From assembly GCF_900113045.1 (NCBI RefSeq), contig NZ_FONY01000001.1, positions 186,001 to 250,000 of the forward strand: 64,000 bases of DNA, written 5' to 3'. The notes below the pieces were generated by a model. The model made no database searches and was not told the DNA's origin. It worked only from the letters and a program-made list of their open reading frames with translations. This document shows, one piece after another, positions 28,011 to 36,599 of this stretch (position 1 is its first letter; each line of letters starts with the position of its first letter). A program made the translations under genes and the position numbers. The DNA is from Thermoflexibacter ruber. GTDB taxonomy: Bacteria > Bacteroidota > Bacteroidia > Cytophagales > Thermoflexibacteraceae.

Positions 28011-28283
28011 TTTCGCTTTACTTTAAGTTTTTTTTGATTGGTAATAAGTTTAGTTTTCTTACAAATATTATGATTTTTTAGAAAAAATATAATCAAAAGC
28101 AGTTTATTTTAAGAAAAAGAAAAACAACAATTATAAAAATAGCACTATACATCAAAAATCAGAAAGGAAAATAATTTTCAAATTCAAAGTAGAAAATTTT
28201 AAAAAAGATACTATTTTCATCTACCTTTAAGCCAAGTTTTGTAATTTTAATTTTTTTGTGTAACACTAAATAACTAATTGAAA

Positions 28284-29294
28284 ATGAAAAATGAAAGACG
28301 TTTATTCCTTAGACAAATGATGGGCTATACAGGCTCTGCTCTTATTTTGCCTACTTTCTTGTCTGCCTGCGGTAGCGGCACACAAGCCAATAATGAAGAG
28401 AACTCAAAAGATACAACAGCAAATCAAACGACTATGGAAACAGCCAATAAGCCCCTTTTCTTTAAGATTTCTTTGGCAGAGTGGTCTTTGCATAAGATGC
28501 TCTTTGACAAAAAGTTAGACAATTTAGACTTTCCCGCTAAGGCAAAAAATGATTTTGGGATAGATGCTGTGGAGTATGTCAATCAGTTTTTCAAAGACAA
28601 AGCCAAAGATACCGCTTATTTGACGGAACTGAAAAAACGCACTGGTGACCTCGGCGTTACTAACGTACTGATTATGATTGATGGAGAAGGCTTTTTAGGC
28701 TCAACAGATGCCAAAGAGCGCATGAAAGCAGTAGAAAATCACTACCAGTGGGTAGAAGCGGCGAAATTCTTAGGCTGTCATTCTATTCGCGTGAACGCTT
28801 ACGGCAAAGGCACCGCCGAGGAGGTTTCTAAGGCGGCAATAGATGGCTTAGGCAAATTGAGCGAATTTGCTGAAAAAGTAGGCATCAATGTCATTGTAGA
28901 AAATCATGGAAGCTACTCTTCTGATGGTGCTTGGTTAGCCAATGTCATGAAATCTGTTGGAAAAGCTAACTGTGGTACGCTCCCCGACTTTGGTAATTTT
29001 TGTATGAAATACAAAAATGATGACTGGAAGCAGGGCTGTGAGAATATGTATGACCGCTACAAGGGCGTAGAAGAAATGATGCCTTTTGCCAAAGGAGTGA
29101 GTGCTAAGTCCAATGTTTTTGATGCAGAAGGGAATGAGGCAAATATGGACTACCGCAGACTGCTCCAAATCGTGAAAAATGCAGGTTATACGGGTCATAT
29201 AGGTATAGAATACGAAGGTAACGAACTTTCAGAAGAAGAAGGAGTAAGAGCAACTAAGAAATTATTGGAAAAAGTAGGTGCCGAGCTAAGCTAA
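28284..29294 (+). CDS. Sugar isomerase/epimerase-like TIM-barrel lipoprotein
   Basis: 336 residues from the ATG at 28284; the in-frame TTG at 28278 adds only two codons. The N-terminus '[16 protein letters not shown]...LSAC' reads as a Tat-like signal with a lipobox (Cys near 29). The rest is an AP-endonuclease-2-type TIM barrel (xylose-isomerase-like): 'ISLAEWSL', '[11 protein letters not shown]', '[12 protein letters not shown]', '[10 protein letters not shown]', '[10 protein letters not shown]', '[12 protein letters not shown]', giving the metal-binding Glu/Asp/His set. Probably isomerises a sugar outside the cytoplasm. Divergent from the GH97 operon. Confidence 0.82.
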   Translation: MKNERRLFLRQMMGYTGSALILPTFLSACGSGTQANNEENSKDTTANQTTMETANKPLFFKISLAEWSLHKMLFDKKLDNLDFPAKAKNDFGIDAVEYVNQFFKDKAKDTAYLTELKKRTGDLGVTNVLIMIDGEGFLGSTDAKERMKAVENHYQWVEAAKFLGCHSIRVNAYGKGTAEEVSKAAIDGLGKLSEFAEKVGINVIVENHGSYSSDGAWLANVMKSVGKANCGTLPDFGNFCMKYKNDDWKQGCENMYDRYKGVEEMMPFAKGVSAKSNVFDAEGNEANMDYRRLLQIVKNAGYTGHIGIEYEGNELSEEEGVRATKKLLEKVGAELS

Positions 29295-29303
29295 TATTTC
29301 ATA

Positions 29304-29345
29304 TTACAACCAATAAGTTTGATAGAAACCTCTTATTGGTTGTAA
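29304..29345. terminator. Bidirectional terminator between convergent genes
   Basis: TTACAACCAATAAG (29304-29317) pairs perfectly with 29332-29345 (14 bp, 14-base loop), followed by T6 on the plus strand. It separates the isomerase-like gene from hisG. Confidence 0.9.
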
Positions 29346-29349
29346 TTTT

Positions 29350-30210
29350 TTATAAAATCATTTTCTCAATGGGTACAACCAGAATGCCCTCCGCGCCTGC
29401 AGCTCTCAATGCCTCTATGACATTCCAAAAATCGTTTTCATTGATAACAGAGTGCATAGAAACCCAGTCTTTGTCAGCTAATTCCATGAGGGAAGGGCTA
29501 CGCATTCCCGGGATAAGTTTTTTGATTTCTTCCACTTTGCTTTTAGGAGCGTTCAAGAGAATATACTTATTCTTTCTTGCATTTTGCACTGATTTTATCC
29601 TGAAAAGGAGTTTGTCCAATAGATTTGTCTTACTTTCTGATAAGTTTTTTTGCCTGATAAGCACCGCTTCAGATTTAAGCACTACTTCCACCTCTTTTAA
29701 ACCATTGGTAAACAAAGTACTTCCTGAACTCACTAAGTCGCAAATTGCCTCTGCCAAACCTATACTTGGAGCAATCTCTACCGAGCCACTAATTTCGTGA
29801 ATATCAGCCGAAACTTGATTGGCTTCTAAAAAATGCCGCAAGATACGGGGATAAGAAGTAGCTATACTCTTTCCTTCTAAACCTTTAATGCCTTTGTATT
29901 CCTCATTTTTGGGAATAGCGATAGAAAGACGGCATTTACTAAATCCTAAGCGGTGGACTACCTCTGTGTCTTTGCTTTTCTCTAACATGACGTTTTCCCC
30001 TACTATTCCTATATCCGCCACACCATCAGCTACATAGCCCGGAATATCATCATCTCTCAACAGTAAAAATTCTGCGGGAAAGTTAGTTGCTTGTGCTTTG
30101 AGCTGTCCAATCCCATTTTGGAAGTCGATGCCACATTCTTTGATAAGGGCAAAAGAGTCCTCGCTGAGTCTTCCTGACTTCTGAACAGCGATTCTAAGTA
30201 TGTCATTCAT
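29350..30210 (-). CDS. hisG: ATP phosphoribosyltransferase, long form
   Basis: 286 residues. First step of histidine synthesis: joins ATP and PRPP. Motifs: 'LRIAVQKSGRLSEDSF' at the N-terminus, 'DIPGYVADGVADIGIVGENV', 'KSIATSYPRILRHFL', 'GSVEIAPSIGLAEAICDLVSSG' (in parts EIAPSIGLA, DLVSSGSTL), and the C-terminal regulatory ACT-like domain ending 'GAEGILVVPIEKMIL'. The length marks the long, histidine-inhibited form that works without HisZ. No other his gene is in the window, although in many Bacteroidota hisG leads a his operon. Confidence 0.96.
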   Translation of the reverse strand: MNDILRIAVQKSGRLSEDSFALIKECGIDFQNGIGQLKAQATNFPAEFLLLRDDDIPGYVADGVADIGIVGENVMLEKSKDTEVVHRLGFSKCRLSIAIPKNEEYKGIKGLEGKSIATSYPRILRHFLEANQVSADIHEISGSVEIAPSIGLAEAICDLVSSGSTLFTNGLKEVEVVLKSEAVLIRQKNLSESKTNLLDKLLFRIKSVQNARKNKYILLNAPKSKVEEIKKLIPGMRSPSLMELADKDWVSMHSVINENDFWNVIEALRAAGAEGILVVPIEKMIL

Positions 30211-30244
30211 TCTTTTAAAGTTTTACCTTAGGTTTTTCAGACTG

Positions 30245-30273
30245 CAAAAGTAAGACTTAAAACAGAAAACCAA
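30245..30273 (-). promoter_or_regulatory. Promoter of hisG
   Basis: On the minus strand TTG (30271-30273), 18 bases, then TACTTTTG (30245-30252), a full match to the Bacteroidota TTG-N17-19-TAnnTTTG pattern, 34 bases before the ATG. Confidence 0.7.
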
Positions 30274-30354
30274 TCCTTGCTTTTTAATTAAATAGAAAAA
30301 TTACTAAATTGCATAGTAATAAAGTAGGGTAATCAAACTTTTAATTTTGTCATT

Positions 30355-31032
30355 ATGATACTTACTAAAACATATACTTTGGAAGACTATGCGTTGTTCT
30401 GCGAAAGAATGAATGATTTTGGCTTGTTTGAATATGTAGATGGGCTAATCGTTCCTGTACAAAGCATGAAAGCCGTAGATGATAGCCTCATTGACTATGT
30501 GCTTAGCAAAGATTTTGAAGAAAAAGAAATAACTACTATATTTGAAATGCCTACACAAAAACACGACCGAATAGTTACCAATTTGTATGGTAATTTGTTC
30601 ATAATCACAAAACGACTTGGACTAATAATTTATTCCCAAGCTACCACTGTGGCCATTCCTGAACTCAATAGAGGAAGAAATCCAGATATTATTTTGATAA
30701 GTGAAAAAGAAGAAAAACGCAATAAACTACATCAAATCCTCAATCCTTTGGCTATTTTTGAGGTACTTTCTAAGTCCACCCAAGCCAAAGACAAATCTGA
30801 CAAACTCACAGAGTATCAGCAAATAGAGAGCTTACAAGCCTACATTATTATCTCCCAATTTGAAGTACAAATTAATGTTTTCCAACGCCTTGCAAAAAAC
30901 AAGTGGGAGCAGGAAATTTTAAATAACTTAGAGGATACTTTTACACTAAAATTTATAAACACAGAAATTAAACTAAAAGATATTTACGAAGGCGTTGTAT
31001 TTGAACAAACCAATGAAGAAACCAAAGCATAG
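30355..31032 (+). CDS. Uma2 family (DUF820) PD-(D/E)XK nuclease-like protein, second copy
   Basis: 225 residues. The Uma2 core is seen in 'GRNPDIILIS' (Asp), 'LAIFEVLSKSTQAKDKSDKL' (Glu and Lys) and 'YQQIESLQAYIIISQFEVQINVF'. It is only distantly similar to the copy at 5796, so this is not a recent duplication. A TAATTTTG box lies at 30342-30349, just 5 bases before the ATG, so the transcript may be leaderless. Its end overlaps the next gene by 20 bases. Confidence 0.85.
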   Translation: MILTKTYTLEDYALFCERMNDFGLFEYVDGLIVPVQSMKAVDDSLIDYVLSKDFEEKEITTIFEMPTQKHDRIVTNLYGNLFIITKRLGLIIYSQATTVAIPELNRGRNPDIILISEKEEKRNKLHQILNPLAIFEVLSKSTQAKDKSDKLTEYQQIESLQAYIIISQFEVQINVFQRLAKNKWEQEILNNLEDTFTLKFINTEIKLKDIYEGVVFEQTNEETKA

Positions 31033-32536
31033 AAAAACAGTTGCTTACCTTACTCTTGTTCATCTTCTTTTTCTTTCTTGTCAGCCCTCTTTCCAAGAAA
31101 ATGTAGTTTTGTGGGAAGCCGTTTACCCTGTTACTACCGCTTACTCCTCGCCAAGAACCATAGACTTGAATAAAGACGGCATTTTAGACATCGTAGTAGG
31201 TACAGGGAGCGGTGAATGGATTTATACTGATGTGGGAGTATTAGCCCTTGACGGAAAAACAGGGAAAAGACTTTGGCATCAGCCTGCACGCAATCAGGTA
31301 GTTGGCTCTGCGATTTTTTATGATATTACAGGGGACGGAGTACCAGAAGTATTCATTGGGGGACGCTCCGCCGAACTCAAAGCTATCAATGGAGCAACAG
31401 GCGAGCTAATTTGGGAATTTCTGCAAACAGATGATGCCCACGTTCCCAAAAACTTAGGCTGGTTCAATTTTACCACTCCCCAACTCATTCCTGACCAAAA
31501 TGCAGACGGATACAAAGACTTGCTCATAGCCAACGGGGGAGATGCTACACTGAGGGCGGATAATCCTAACCGACCTGTGGGCAAATTACTAATTATCAGT
31601 AGTAAAGATAAAAAAATTATTGCCCAAGCCGATATGCCAGACGGCAAAGAAACTTACCTTTCCCCTCTCATTTTTGATGTAGAAAAAGATAATCCCACTA
31701 TTATTTTTGGTACAGGTGGAGAAACTATTGCTGGGCATTTGTACAAAACTACACTAAAAGACCTCTTAAATAATGATATATCAAAAGCAGAGGTACTTTT
31801 CAAAACTAATCAAAAAGGGGTGATTGCTCCACCTGTTTTAGTAGATATTACTCAAGACGGGGTATTGGACATCGTGCAAAATTTGGTAGAGGGAAAAACC
31901 ATTGCGATTGACGGTAAAACCAATCAGTTGCTTTGGCAAGTAAGTCTTGAAGGCACAGAAGCCTATAATCAACCTGCTGTGGGCTTTTTCAACGAAGACG
32001 ATATACCTGACTTTTTCATCAATTTTAGCATTGGCACTTGGCCCTCTTTCAAAAATATCATCAAAACAGCAGTTATTGACGGAAAAACAGGAAAATTTAT
32101 TTATCAAGTAGATTTGCAAGGCAATGGCTTTTCTTTTACTTCCCCTCTTTCCATAGACCTAAATAATGACGGATTTTCAGAGGTATTGCTGACTTTTAAC
32201 CAACAAAACGAAGAGAATTTACCTGTTACTAAGTTAGTTTGCATAGAGGTTAAAAATCAGCAAACTATCCCCTTGGATTTGCTCAAAGGAACGAATTGGG
32301 CATCAACGCCTTGGGTAGGAGATATGGACAATAACGGCAAGACCGACATTATTTATTTGGCAGGAGCGGTAGAAAAAGAACATGACCCAGAAAGTGCATT
32401 TTACAGTATTCCTCTCAGATTCAACATTAGACGGGTAGAACTAAGCCATTTGAAACCTGAAAATATTTTGTGGGGAAGCTACATGGGCAGGCAATACAAC
32501 GGAATTTTTAAAGAAAAAAGAAAAATAAACCAATGA
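31013..32536 (+). CDS. FG-GAP/VCBS-type repeat lipoprotein
   Basis: 507 residues from the ATG at 31013; the longer TTG start at 30995 lies inside the Uma2 frame. Lipoprotein signal with 'LLFLSCQP' (Cys near 24). The mature chain has repeated calcium-binding-like loops: 'DLNKDGILDIVVG', 'DITGDGVPEVFIG', 'DQNADGYKDLLIA', 'DITQDGVLDIVQN', 'DLNNDGFSEVLLT', 'DMDNNGKTDIIYL', with PQQ-like 'LDGKTGKRLWHQ' strands between. This indicates a seven-bladed beta-propeller on the outer membrane. Overlaps both neighbours (20 bases with Uma2, ATGA with mutY). Confidence 0.8.
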   Translation: MKKPKHRKTVAYLTLVHLLFLSCQPSFQENVVLWEAVYPVTTAYSSPRTIDLNKDGILDIVVGTGSGEWIYTDVGVLALDGKTGKRLWHQPARNQVVGSAIFYDITGDGVPEVFIGGRSAELKAINGATGELIWEFLQTDDAHVPKNLGWFNFTTPQLIPDQNADGYKDLLIANGGDATLRADNPNRPVGKLLIISSKDKKIIAQADMPDGKETYLSPLIFDVEKDNPTIIFGTGGETIAGHLYKTTLKDLLNNDISKAEVLFKTNQKGVIAPPVLVDITQDGVLDIVQNLVEGKTIAIDGKTNQLLWQVSLEGTEAYNQPAVGFFNEDDIPDFFINFSIGTWPSFKNIIKTAVIDGKTGKFIYQVDLQGNGFSFTSPLSIDLNNDGFSEVLLTFNQQNEENLPVTKLVCIEVKNQQTIPLDLLKGTNWASTPWVGDMDNNGKTDIIYLAGAVEKEHDPESAFYSIPLRFNIRRVELSHLKPENILWGSYMGRQYNGIFKEKRKINQ

Positions 32537-33663
32537 ACTCTGATTCTTTTGACTTTGCAGAACGATTGATACAATGGTATGAGCAGAATAAACGCAACCT
32601 GCCTTGGAGAGATACCAACAATCCGTACTTCATTTGGCTTTCAGAAGTTATTTTACAGCAAACACGTGTCAATCAAGGACTTCCCTATTATTTAAAATTC
32701 ATAGAAACCTTCCCTACCATCCAAGACATGGCAGATGCGAAGGAGCAGGAAGTATTAAGACTATGGCAAGGGTTGGGCTACTACTCCCGCGCTCGCAATA
32801 TGCATTACAGTGCCAAAATGGTGGTAGAAAAATGGAACGGTCTGTTCCCCACTTCTTACCAAGAAATTCTCCAACTCAAAGGCGTAGGCAACTATACCGC
32901 CGCAGCTATTGCTTCTTTTGCCTTTGGGGAGGATGTCGCCGTAGTAGATGGCAATGTATTCAGGGTATTGGCGCGTATTTTTGGCATAGAGGAGGACATT
33001 AGCAGTCATAAAGGGCAAAAGATTTTTAATGAATTGGCAAATGCACTGTTGCCCAAAGGTAAAAGTGCGGTCTATAACCAAGCAATCATGGAGTTTGGGG
33101 CAGTGTATTGCAAACCCACTTCGCCTGACTGCCCTCATTGTATTTTTGCGGACAAATGCCTTGCATTTGCTCAAAAAAAGCAAGAAACCTTGCCCATAAA
33201 AATCAAAAAAATCAAAACTAAATACCGCAATTTCAATTATTTAGTTTTTGAATTTGAAAATAAGCTCATGATGAAAATGAGAAAAGAAGGTGATATTTGG
33301 CAAGGTTTGTACGACTTTACCTTGTTAGAAGAAAACGAACTCAATCATATACATTTCCCATTGATGACAAGTATCTATGAGCATTTGGGAGAGGTGGGTT
33401 TGCTGAGTATGCGAAGCGGACAAGCCTTAGACAATCAAGATGAGATGCTCAAAGCAATCACGATTCAGCGAGAATCAAAACCTTACAAGCATATCTTGAC
33501 TCACCAGCAAATCTCAGCGAAGTTCATTCATTTAAAACTTCATTCACAAGAAGTTGCAAAAGTTTTAAGAGAGGAGAATAATTTGCAACTTTACACCTTA
33601 GCAGAGATAAACCACCTTCCTAAACCTATCCTGATAGTAAATTATTTGAAGGAAAATTTTTAA
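32533..33663 (+). CDS. mutY: A/G-specific adenine DNA glycosylase
   Basis: 376 residues. Removes adenine mispaired with 8-oxoguanine. Catalytic Glu38 in 'WLSEVILQQTRV', helix-hairpin-helix 'LQLKGVGNYTAAAIASFAFG', catalytic Asp in 'VVDGNVFRVLAR', 4Fe-4S ligands in 'CKPTSPDCPHCIFADKC' (C-x7-C-x2-C-x5-C spacing by my count), and a C-terminal NUDIX-like domain for 8-oxoG recognition. Starts inside the stop of the upstream lipoprotein gene (ATGA). Precedes ssb and gldE, an order conserved in gliding Bacteroidota. Confidence 0.96.
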   Translation: MNSDSFDFAERLIQWYEQNKRNLPWRDTNNPYFIWLSEVILQQTRVNQGLPYYLKFIETFPTIQDMADAKEQEVLRLWQGLGYYSRARNMHYSAKMVVEKWNGLFPTSYQEILQLKGVGNYTAAAIASFAFGEDVAVVDGNVFRVLARIFGIEEDISSHKGQKIFNELANALLPKGKSAVYNQAIMEFGAVYCKPTSPDCPHCIFADKCLAFAQKKQETLPIKIKKIKTKYRNFNYLVFEFENKLMMKMRKEGDIWQGLYDFTLLEENELNHIHFPLMTSIYEHLGEVGLLSMRSGQALDNQDEMLKAITIQRESKPYKHILTHQQISAKFIHLKLHSQEVAKVLREENNLQLYTLAEINHLPKPILIVNYLKENF

Positions 33664-33691
33664 ATATATAAGATTTACGTATATTTAACAC

Positions 33692-33721
33692 TTGTTAAGT
33701 GGAAAGATTATTTTAATTTTG
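33692..33721 (+). promoter_or_regulatory. Promoter of ssb
   Basis: TTG (33692-33694), 19 bases, TAATTTTG (33714-33721): a good TTG/TAnnTTTG pair 28 bases before the ssb ATG. Confidence 0.75.
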
Positions 33722-33749
33722 TTGGTTAAAATTTACTCAAAAAAAAGAT

Positions 33750-34205
33750 ATGGTAAACAAAGTAATTCTTTTGGGCAATTTGGGCAAAGACCCCATAGTG
33801 AGAAGGACTGAAAATGGGGTAGCGGTAGCTACTTTTTCTTTGGCAACCTCCGAACGCTACAAAGACAAGGACGGAAATCCACAGGAAAAAACAGAATGGC
33901 ATAACATCGTGCTTTGGAGAGGCTTAGCCGAAGTAGCAGAAAAATATTTGCACAAAGGCGATAAGGTGTATATCGAGGGCAAACTTACTACCAGAAGCTA
34001 CGAGCAGGACGGAATAAAAAAATACGTTACTGAAGTAGTAGCAGATACGATGAATATGCTTACGCCCAAAGGGGGTAGTGGAGGCAGTAGCAACATCCCT
34101 CCTCCACCTATGGAAGAACCTCCTTATGCGATTAAAACACCAGTGGGAAGTACGGTAAATGAGGAAATCCCCCCTGCTACTGAACCTGACGACTTGCCTT
34201 TTTAG
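33750..34205 (+). CDS. ssb: Single-stranded DNA-binding protein
   Basis: 151 residues. OB-fold of ~105 residues ('MVNKVILLGNLGKDPIVRRT', 'VAVATFSLATSERYKDKDG', 'TEWHNIVLWRGLAEVAEKYL', 'GDKVYIEGKLTTRSYEQDG'), a flexible Gly/Ser/Pro linker and the acidic tail 'EPDDLPF' that binds replication and repair partners. Length is normal. Has its own promoter and is followed by gldE after 24 bases. Confidence 0.97.
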   Translation: MVNKVILLGNLGKDPIVRRTENGVAVATFSLATSERYKDKDGNPQEKTEWHNIVLWRGLAEVAEKYLHKGDKVYIEGKLTTRSYEQDGIKKYVTEVVADTMNMLTPKGGSGGSSNIPPPPMEEPPYAIKTPVGSTVNEEIPPATEPDDLPF

Positions 34206-34229
34206 TAAAAACTAAGTTTTAACACTATT

Positions 34230-35567
34230 TTGGACGATTTTCATATAAATATCTTAGCAGACCTACTCACCATGTCGCCCAGCGAAATGATGGTGGTATT
34301 GCCTATTGGAATCATAGTGATTATTTTACTGCTTGGTGCTTCAGGCTTTATGTCTGGCTCCGAGTTGAGTTTTTTTTCTCTGACCCCCCAACAGCTCCTC
34401 CAATGCCGCAATAGCGAAAACAAAGCCGAGAGAAATATTGCTAATCTACTAAGTAATCCAAATAAGTTATTAGCTACTATACTAATAATGAATAACTTAG
34501 TTAATGTAAGTATTGCAACTATTTCTAACTACCTCATGCTTGGAGTAATAGATGAACACGAAGGACAAGGACTGGAAATTTTTATTCTAACAATTATCAT
34601 CACTGTACTTATTGTCTTTTTTGGCGAGGTGATGCCCAAAGTAATAGCAGGGCAAAAAGCTTTTATAGTAGCCCGCATTGCTGCCAGTCCTATGAACTTT
34701 CTTAACAAAGTACTTAGTCCTTTTTCATGGATTCTAATGCAAATGGGAGTGCTAATAGAAAAAATTGTTAAGAAAAAAGGCTACCAAGTATCTGTAGATG
34801 AACTGCATGAGGCATTAGAAATGACTACCAATAGCGAAGAGACTACCTCTGAAGAAAAAGAAATTCTCAAAGGAATTGTCAATTTCGGGACTATCTCCGC
34901 CAAGCAAATTATGCAAGCACGCATAGACATCAGTGCTTTTGATATAGAAATGAACTTTCACCAACTTATAGAGGCTATTAATCATACAGGTTATTCTCGC
35001 GTGCCTGTGTATAGAGAAAATTTAGACAAAATTGAGGGTATTCTTTATATCAAAGATGTCTTGCCTTACATAGAGGAAAATGAGGACTTTGATTGGCGTA
35101 CACTTATTCGCAGAGATACCTATTTTATCCCTCAAAACAAAAAAATAGACGACCTCATGCGAGATTTCCAAGCAAGGCGCGTTCACATGGCAATCGTAGT
35201 AGATGAGTACGGCGGCACTCGTGGATTGATTACTTTAGAGGACATTATAGAAGAAATCATTGGCGATATCAATGATGAGTTCGACACACACGACTTAGCT
35301 TTTAATAAAGTGGATAGTTCCAACTATACCTTTGACGGCAAAACTTCTATCAATGACCTCTGCAAAATCCTTAATGTAGAACCTAACTATTTCAACGAAG
35401 TCAAAGGAGAAAGCGAATCTTTAGCGGGATTACTATTAGAACTTTCTGGTCGTATGCCTCGCGTTGGGGAGAAAAAACGCTATCGCAAATTTATTTTTAC
35501 CGTCATAGCAACAGATAAAAAACGCATTAAGACGGTAAAGATTACTTTGAAAGACACAAAAGCATAA
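34230..35567 (+). CDS. gldE: Gliding motility-associated protein GldE (CNNM/CorC-like membrane protein)
   Basis: 445 residues with a TTG start at 34230; an ATG at 34272 is the alternative (431 residues). The CNNM/DUF21 membrane part (~20-200) holds 'LLGASGFMSGSELSFFSL' and 'VIVFFGEVMPKVIAGQ'-type helices; two CBS domains follow ('GYSRVPVYRENLDKIEGILY', 'RRVHMAIVVDEYGGTRGLIT') and a C-terminal CorC/HlyC transporter-associated domain. The family also includes metal-ion transporters, but position directly after mutY-ssb is the conserved place of gldE, which supports the type IX secretion/gliding machinery. The usual next gene, gldD, is absent here. Confidence 0.85.
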   Translation: MDDFHINILADLLTMSPSEMMVVLPIGIIVIILLLGASGFMSGSELSFFSLTPQQLLQCRNSENKAERNIANLLSNPNKLLATILIMNNLVNVSIATISNYLMLGVIDEHEGQGLEIFILTIIITVLIVFFGEVMPKVIAGQKAFIVARIAASPMNFLNKVLSPFSWILMQMGVLIEKIVKKKGYQVSVDELHEALEMTTNSEETTSEEKEILKGIVNFGTISAKQIMQARIDISAFDIEMNFHQLIEAINHTGYSRVPVYRENLDKIEGILYIKDVLPYIEENEDFDWRTLIRRDTYFIPQNKKIDDLMRDFQARRVHMAIVVDEYGGTRGLITLEDIIEEIIGDINDEFDTHDLAFNKVDSSNYTFDGKTSINDLCKILNVEPNYFNEVKGESESLAGLLLELSGRMPRVGEKKRYRKFIFTVIATDKKRIKTVKITLKDTKA

Positions 35568-35596
35568 AAGTAATGCAGATTTCTTAACTTTGTGGC

Positions 35597-36454
35597 ATGA
35601 AATACGATTACCTTACTTCCGAGTCAATTAATCAATTTATAGACAGGGCATTGCAAGAAGACGTGGGCGAAGGAGACCATTCTTCACTTTCTGCCGTCCC
35701 CGCTCATGCTGTCCGCAAGGCTCGCTTGTTGGTCAAAGAAGACTGTGTATTAGCAGGAGTAACTTTGGCAGAGCGTATTTTCAAGAGAGTAAACCCTGAA
35801 TTACAGCTAAACATTGCTATTTCAGACGGAACTGAGGTAAAAAAGGGGGAAGTAGCTTTTGTAGTCGCAGGGAAAGCCCAATCCATTTTGACGGCAGAAA
35901 GATTAGTGTTAAACTGCATGCAGCGCATGAGTGCTATTGCGACCCAAACCCGAAAAGCCGTTAATGCTTTAGCTGGGACAAAAACCAAGGTCTTAGACAC
36001 ACGCAAAACCACACCGAACTTTCGCCTAATGGAAAAATGGGCAGTGAAAATAGGAGGGGGAGAAAACCATAGATTTGGCTTGTTCGACATGATAATGCTC
36101 AAAGACAACCACATAGACTATGCGGGAGGAGTGAGCAACGCTATCAAAGCCGCCATCGCTTACAAGGAAAAAATAGGAAAAGACCTACGCATAGAAGTAG
36201 AAACCCGCAACTTAGAAGAAGTCAGAGAAGCCATGCAAGTAGGCAGGATAGAAGTAATTATGCTGGACAATATGTCTTTGGAAATGATGAAAGAAGCTGT
36301 AAAGCTCATCGATGGCAAATACCTGACAGAGGCTTCGGGAGGTTTGCAGTTAGCAGACCTGCCAGCTGTTGCCGCTTGCGGAGTCGACTTTATTTCTATG
36401 GGTGCGCTGACTCACTCTGCCAAAGCCGTAGATTTGAGTTTGAAAGCATTTTGA
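35597..36454 (+). CDS. nadC: Quinolinate (nicotinate-nucleotide) phosphoribosyltransferase
   Basis: 285 residues. Converts quinolinate and PRPP to nicotinate mononucleotide in NAD synthesis. Motifs: 'ALQEDVGEGDHSS' at the N-terminus, 'ERLVLNCMQRMSAIATQTR', 'KVLDTRKTTPNFRLMEKWAV' (as DTRKTTP and R-x-x-E-K-x-A), 'GGGENHRFGLFDMIMLKDNH', 'EVETRNLEEVREA' and 'VIMLDNMS'. Length is normal. A TAACTTTG box at 35585-35592 ends only 4 bases before the ATG. nadA and nadB are not in the window. Confidence 0.96.
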   Translation: MKYDYLTSESINQFIDRALQEDVGEGDHSSLSAVPAHAVRKARLLVKEDCVLAGVTLAERIFKRVNPELQLNIAISDGTEVKKGEVAFVVAGKAQSILTAERLVLNCMQRMSAIATQTRKAVNALAGTKTKVLDTRKTTPNFRLMEKWAVKIGGGENHRFGLFDMIMLKDNHIDYAGGVSNAIKAAIAYKEKIGKDLRIEVETRNLEEVREAMQVGRIEVIMLDNMSLEMMKEAVKLIDGKYLTEASGGLQLADLPAVAACGVDFISMGALTHSAKAVDLSLKAF

Positions 36455-36599
36455 TAAGATTCAATAGAATGAATTGGTTGCAACAATGAAAGGTAAGGTA
36501 GCTTAATAAATCGCAATATTGTCCAATTCTGATAGCTAAATATAAACCACGAGCAATTAACTTAAAAGTGAAACAAAAATTTGCGTAATTCAGTTATAA

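Noticed and set aside
23940-29294. Classical polysaccharide utilisation locus
   Set aside because: No SusC/SusD pair or hybrid two-component/ECF regulator lies beside the glycosidase cluster.
29336-29800. 154-codon plus-strand frame antisense to hisG
   Set aside because: Hydrophobic, low-complexity reading typical of an antisense shadow; hisG on the other strand is unmistakable.
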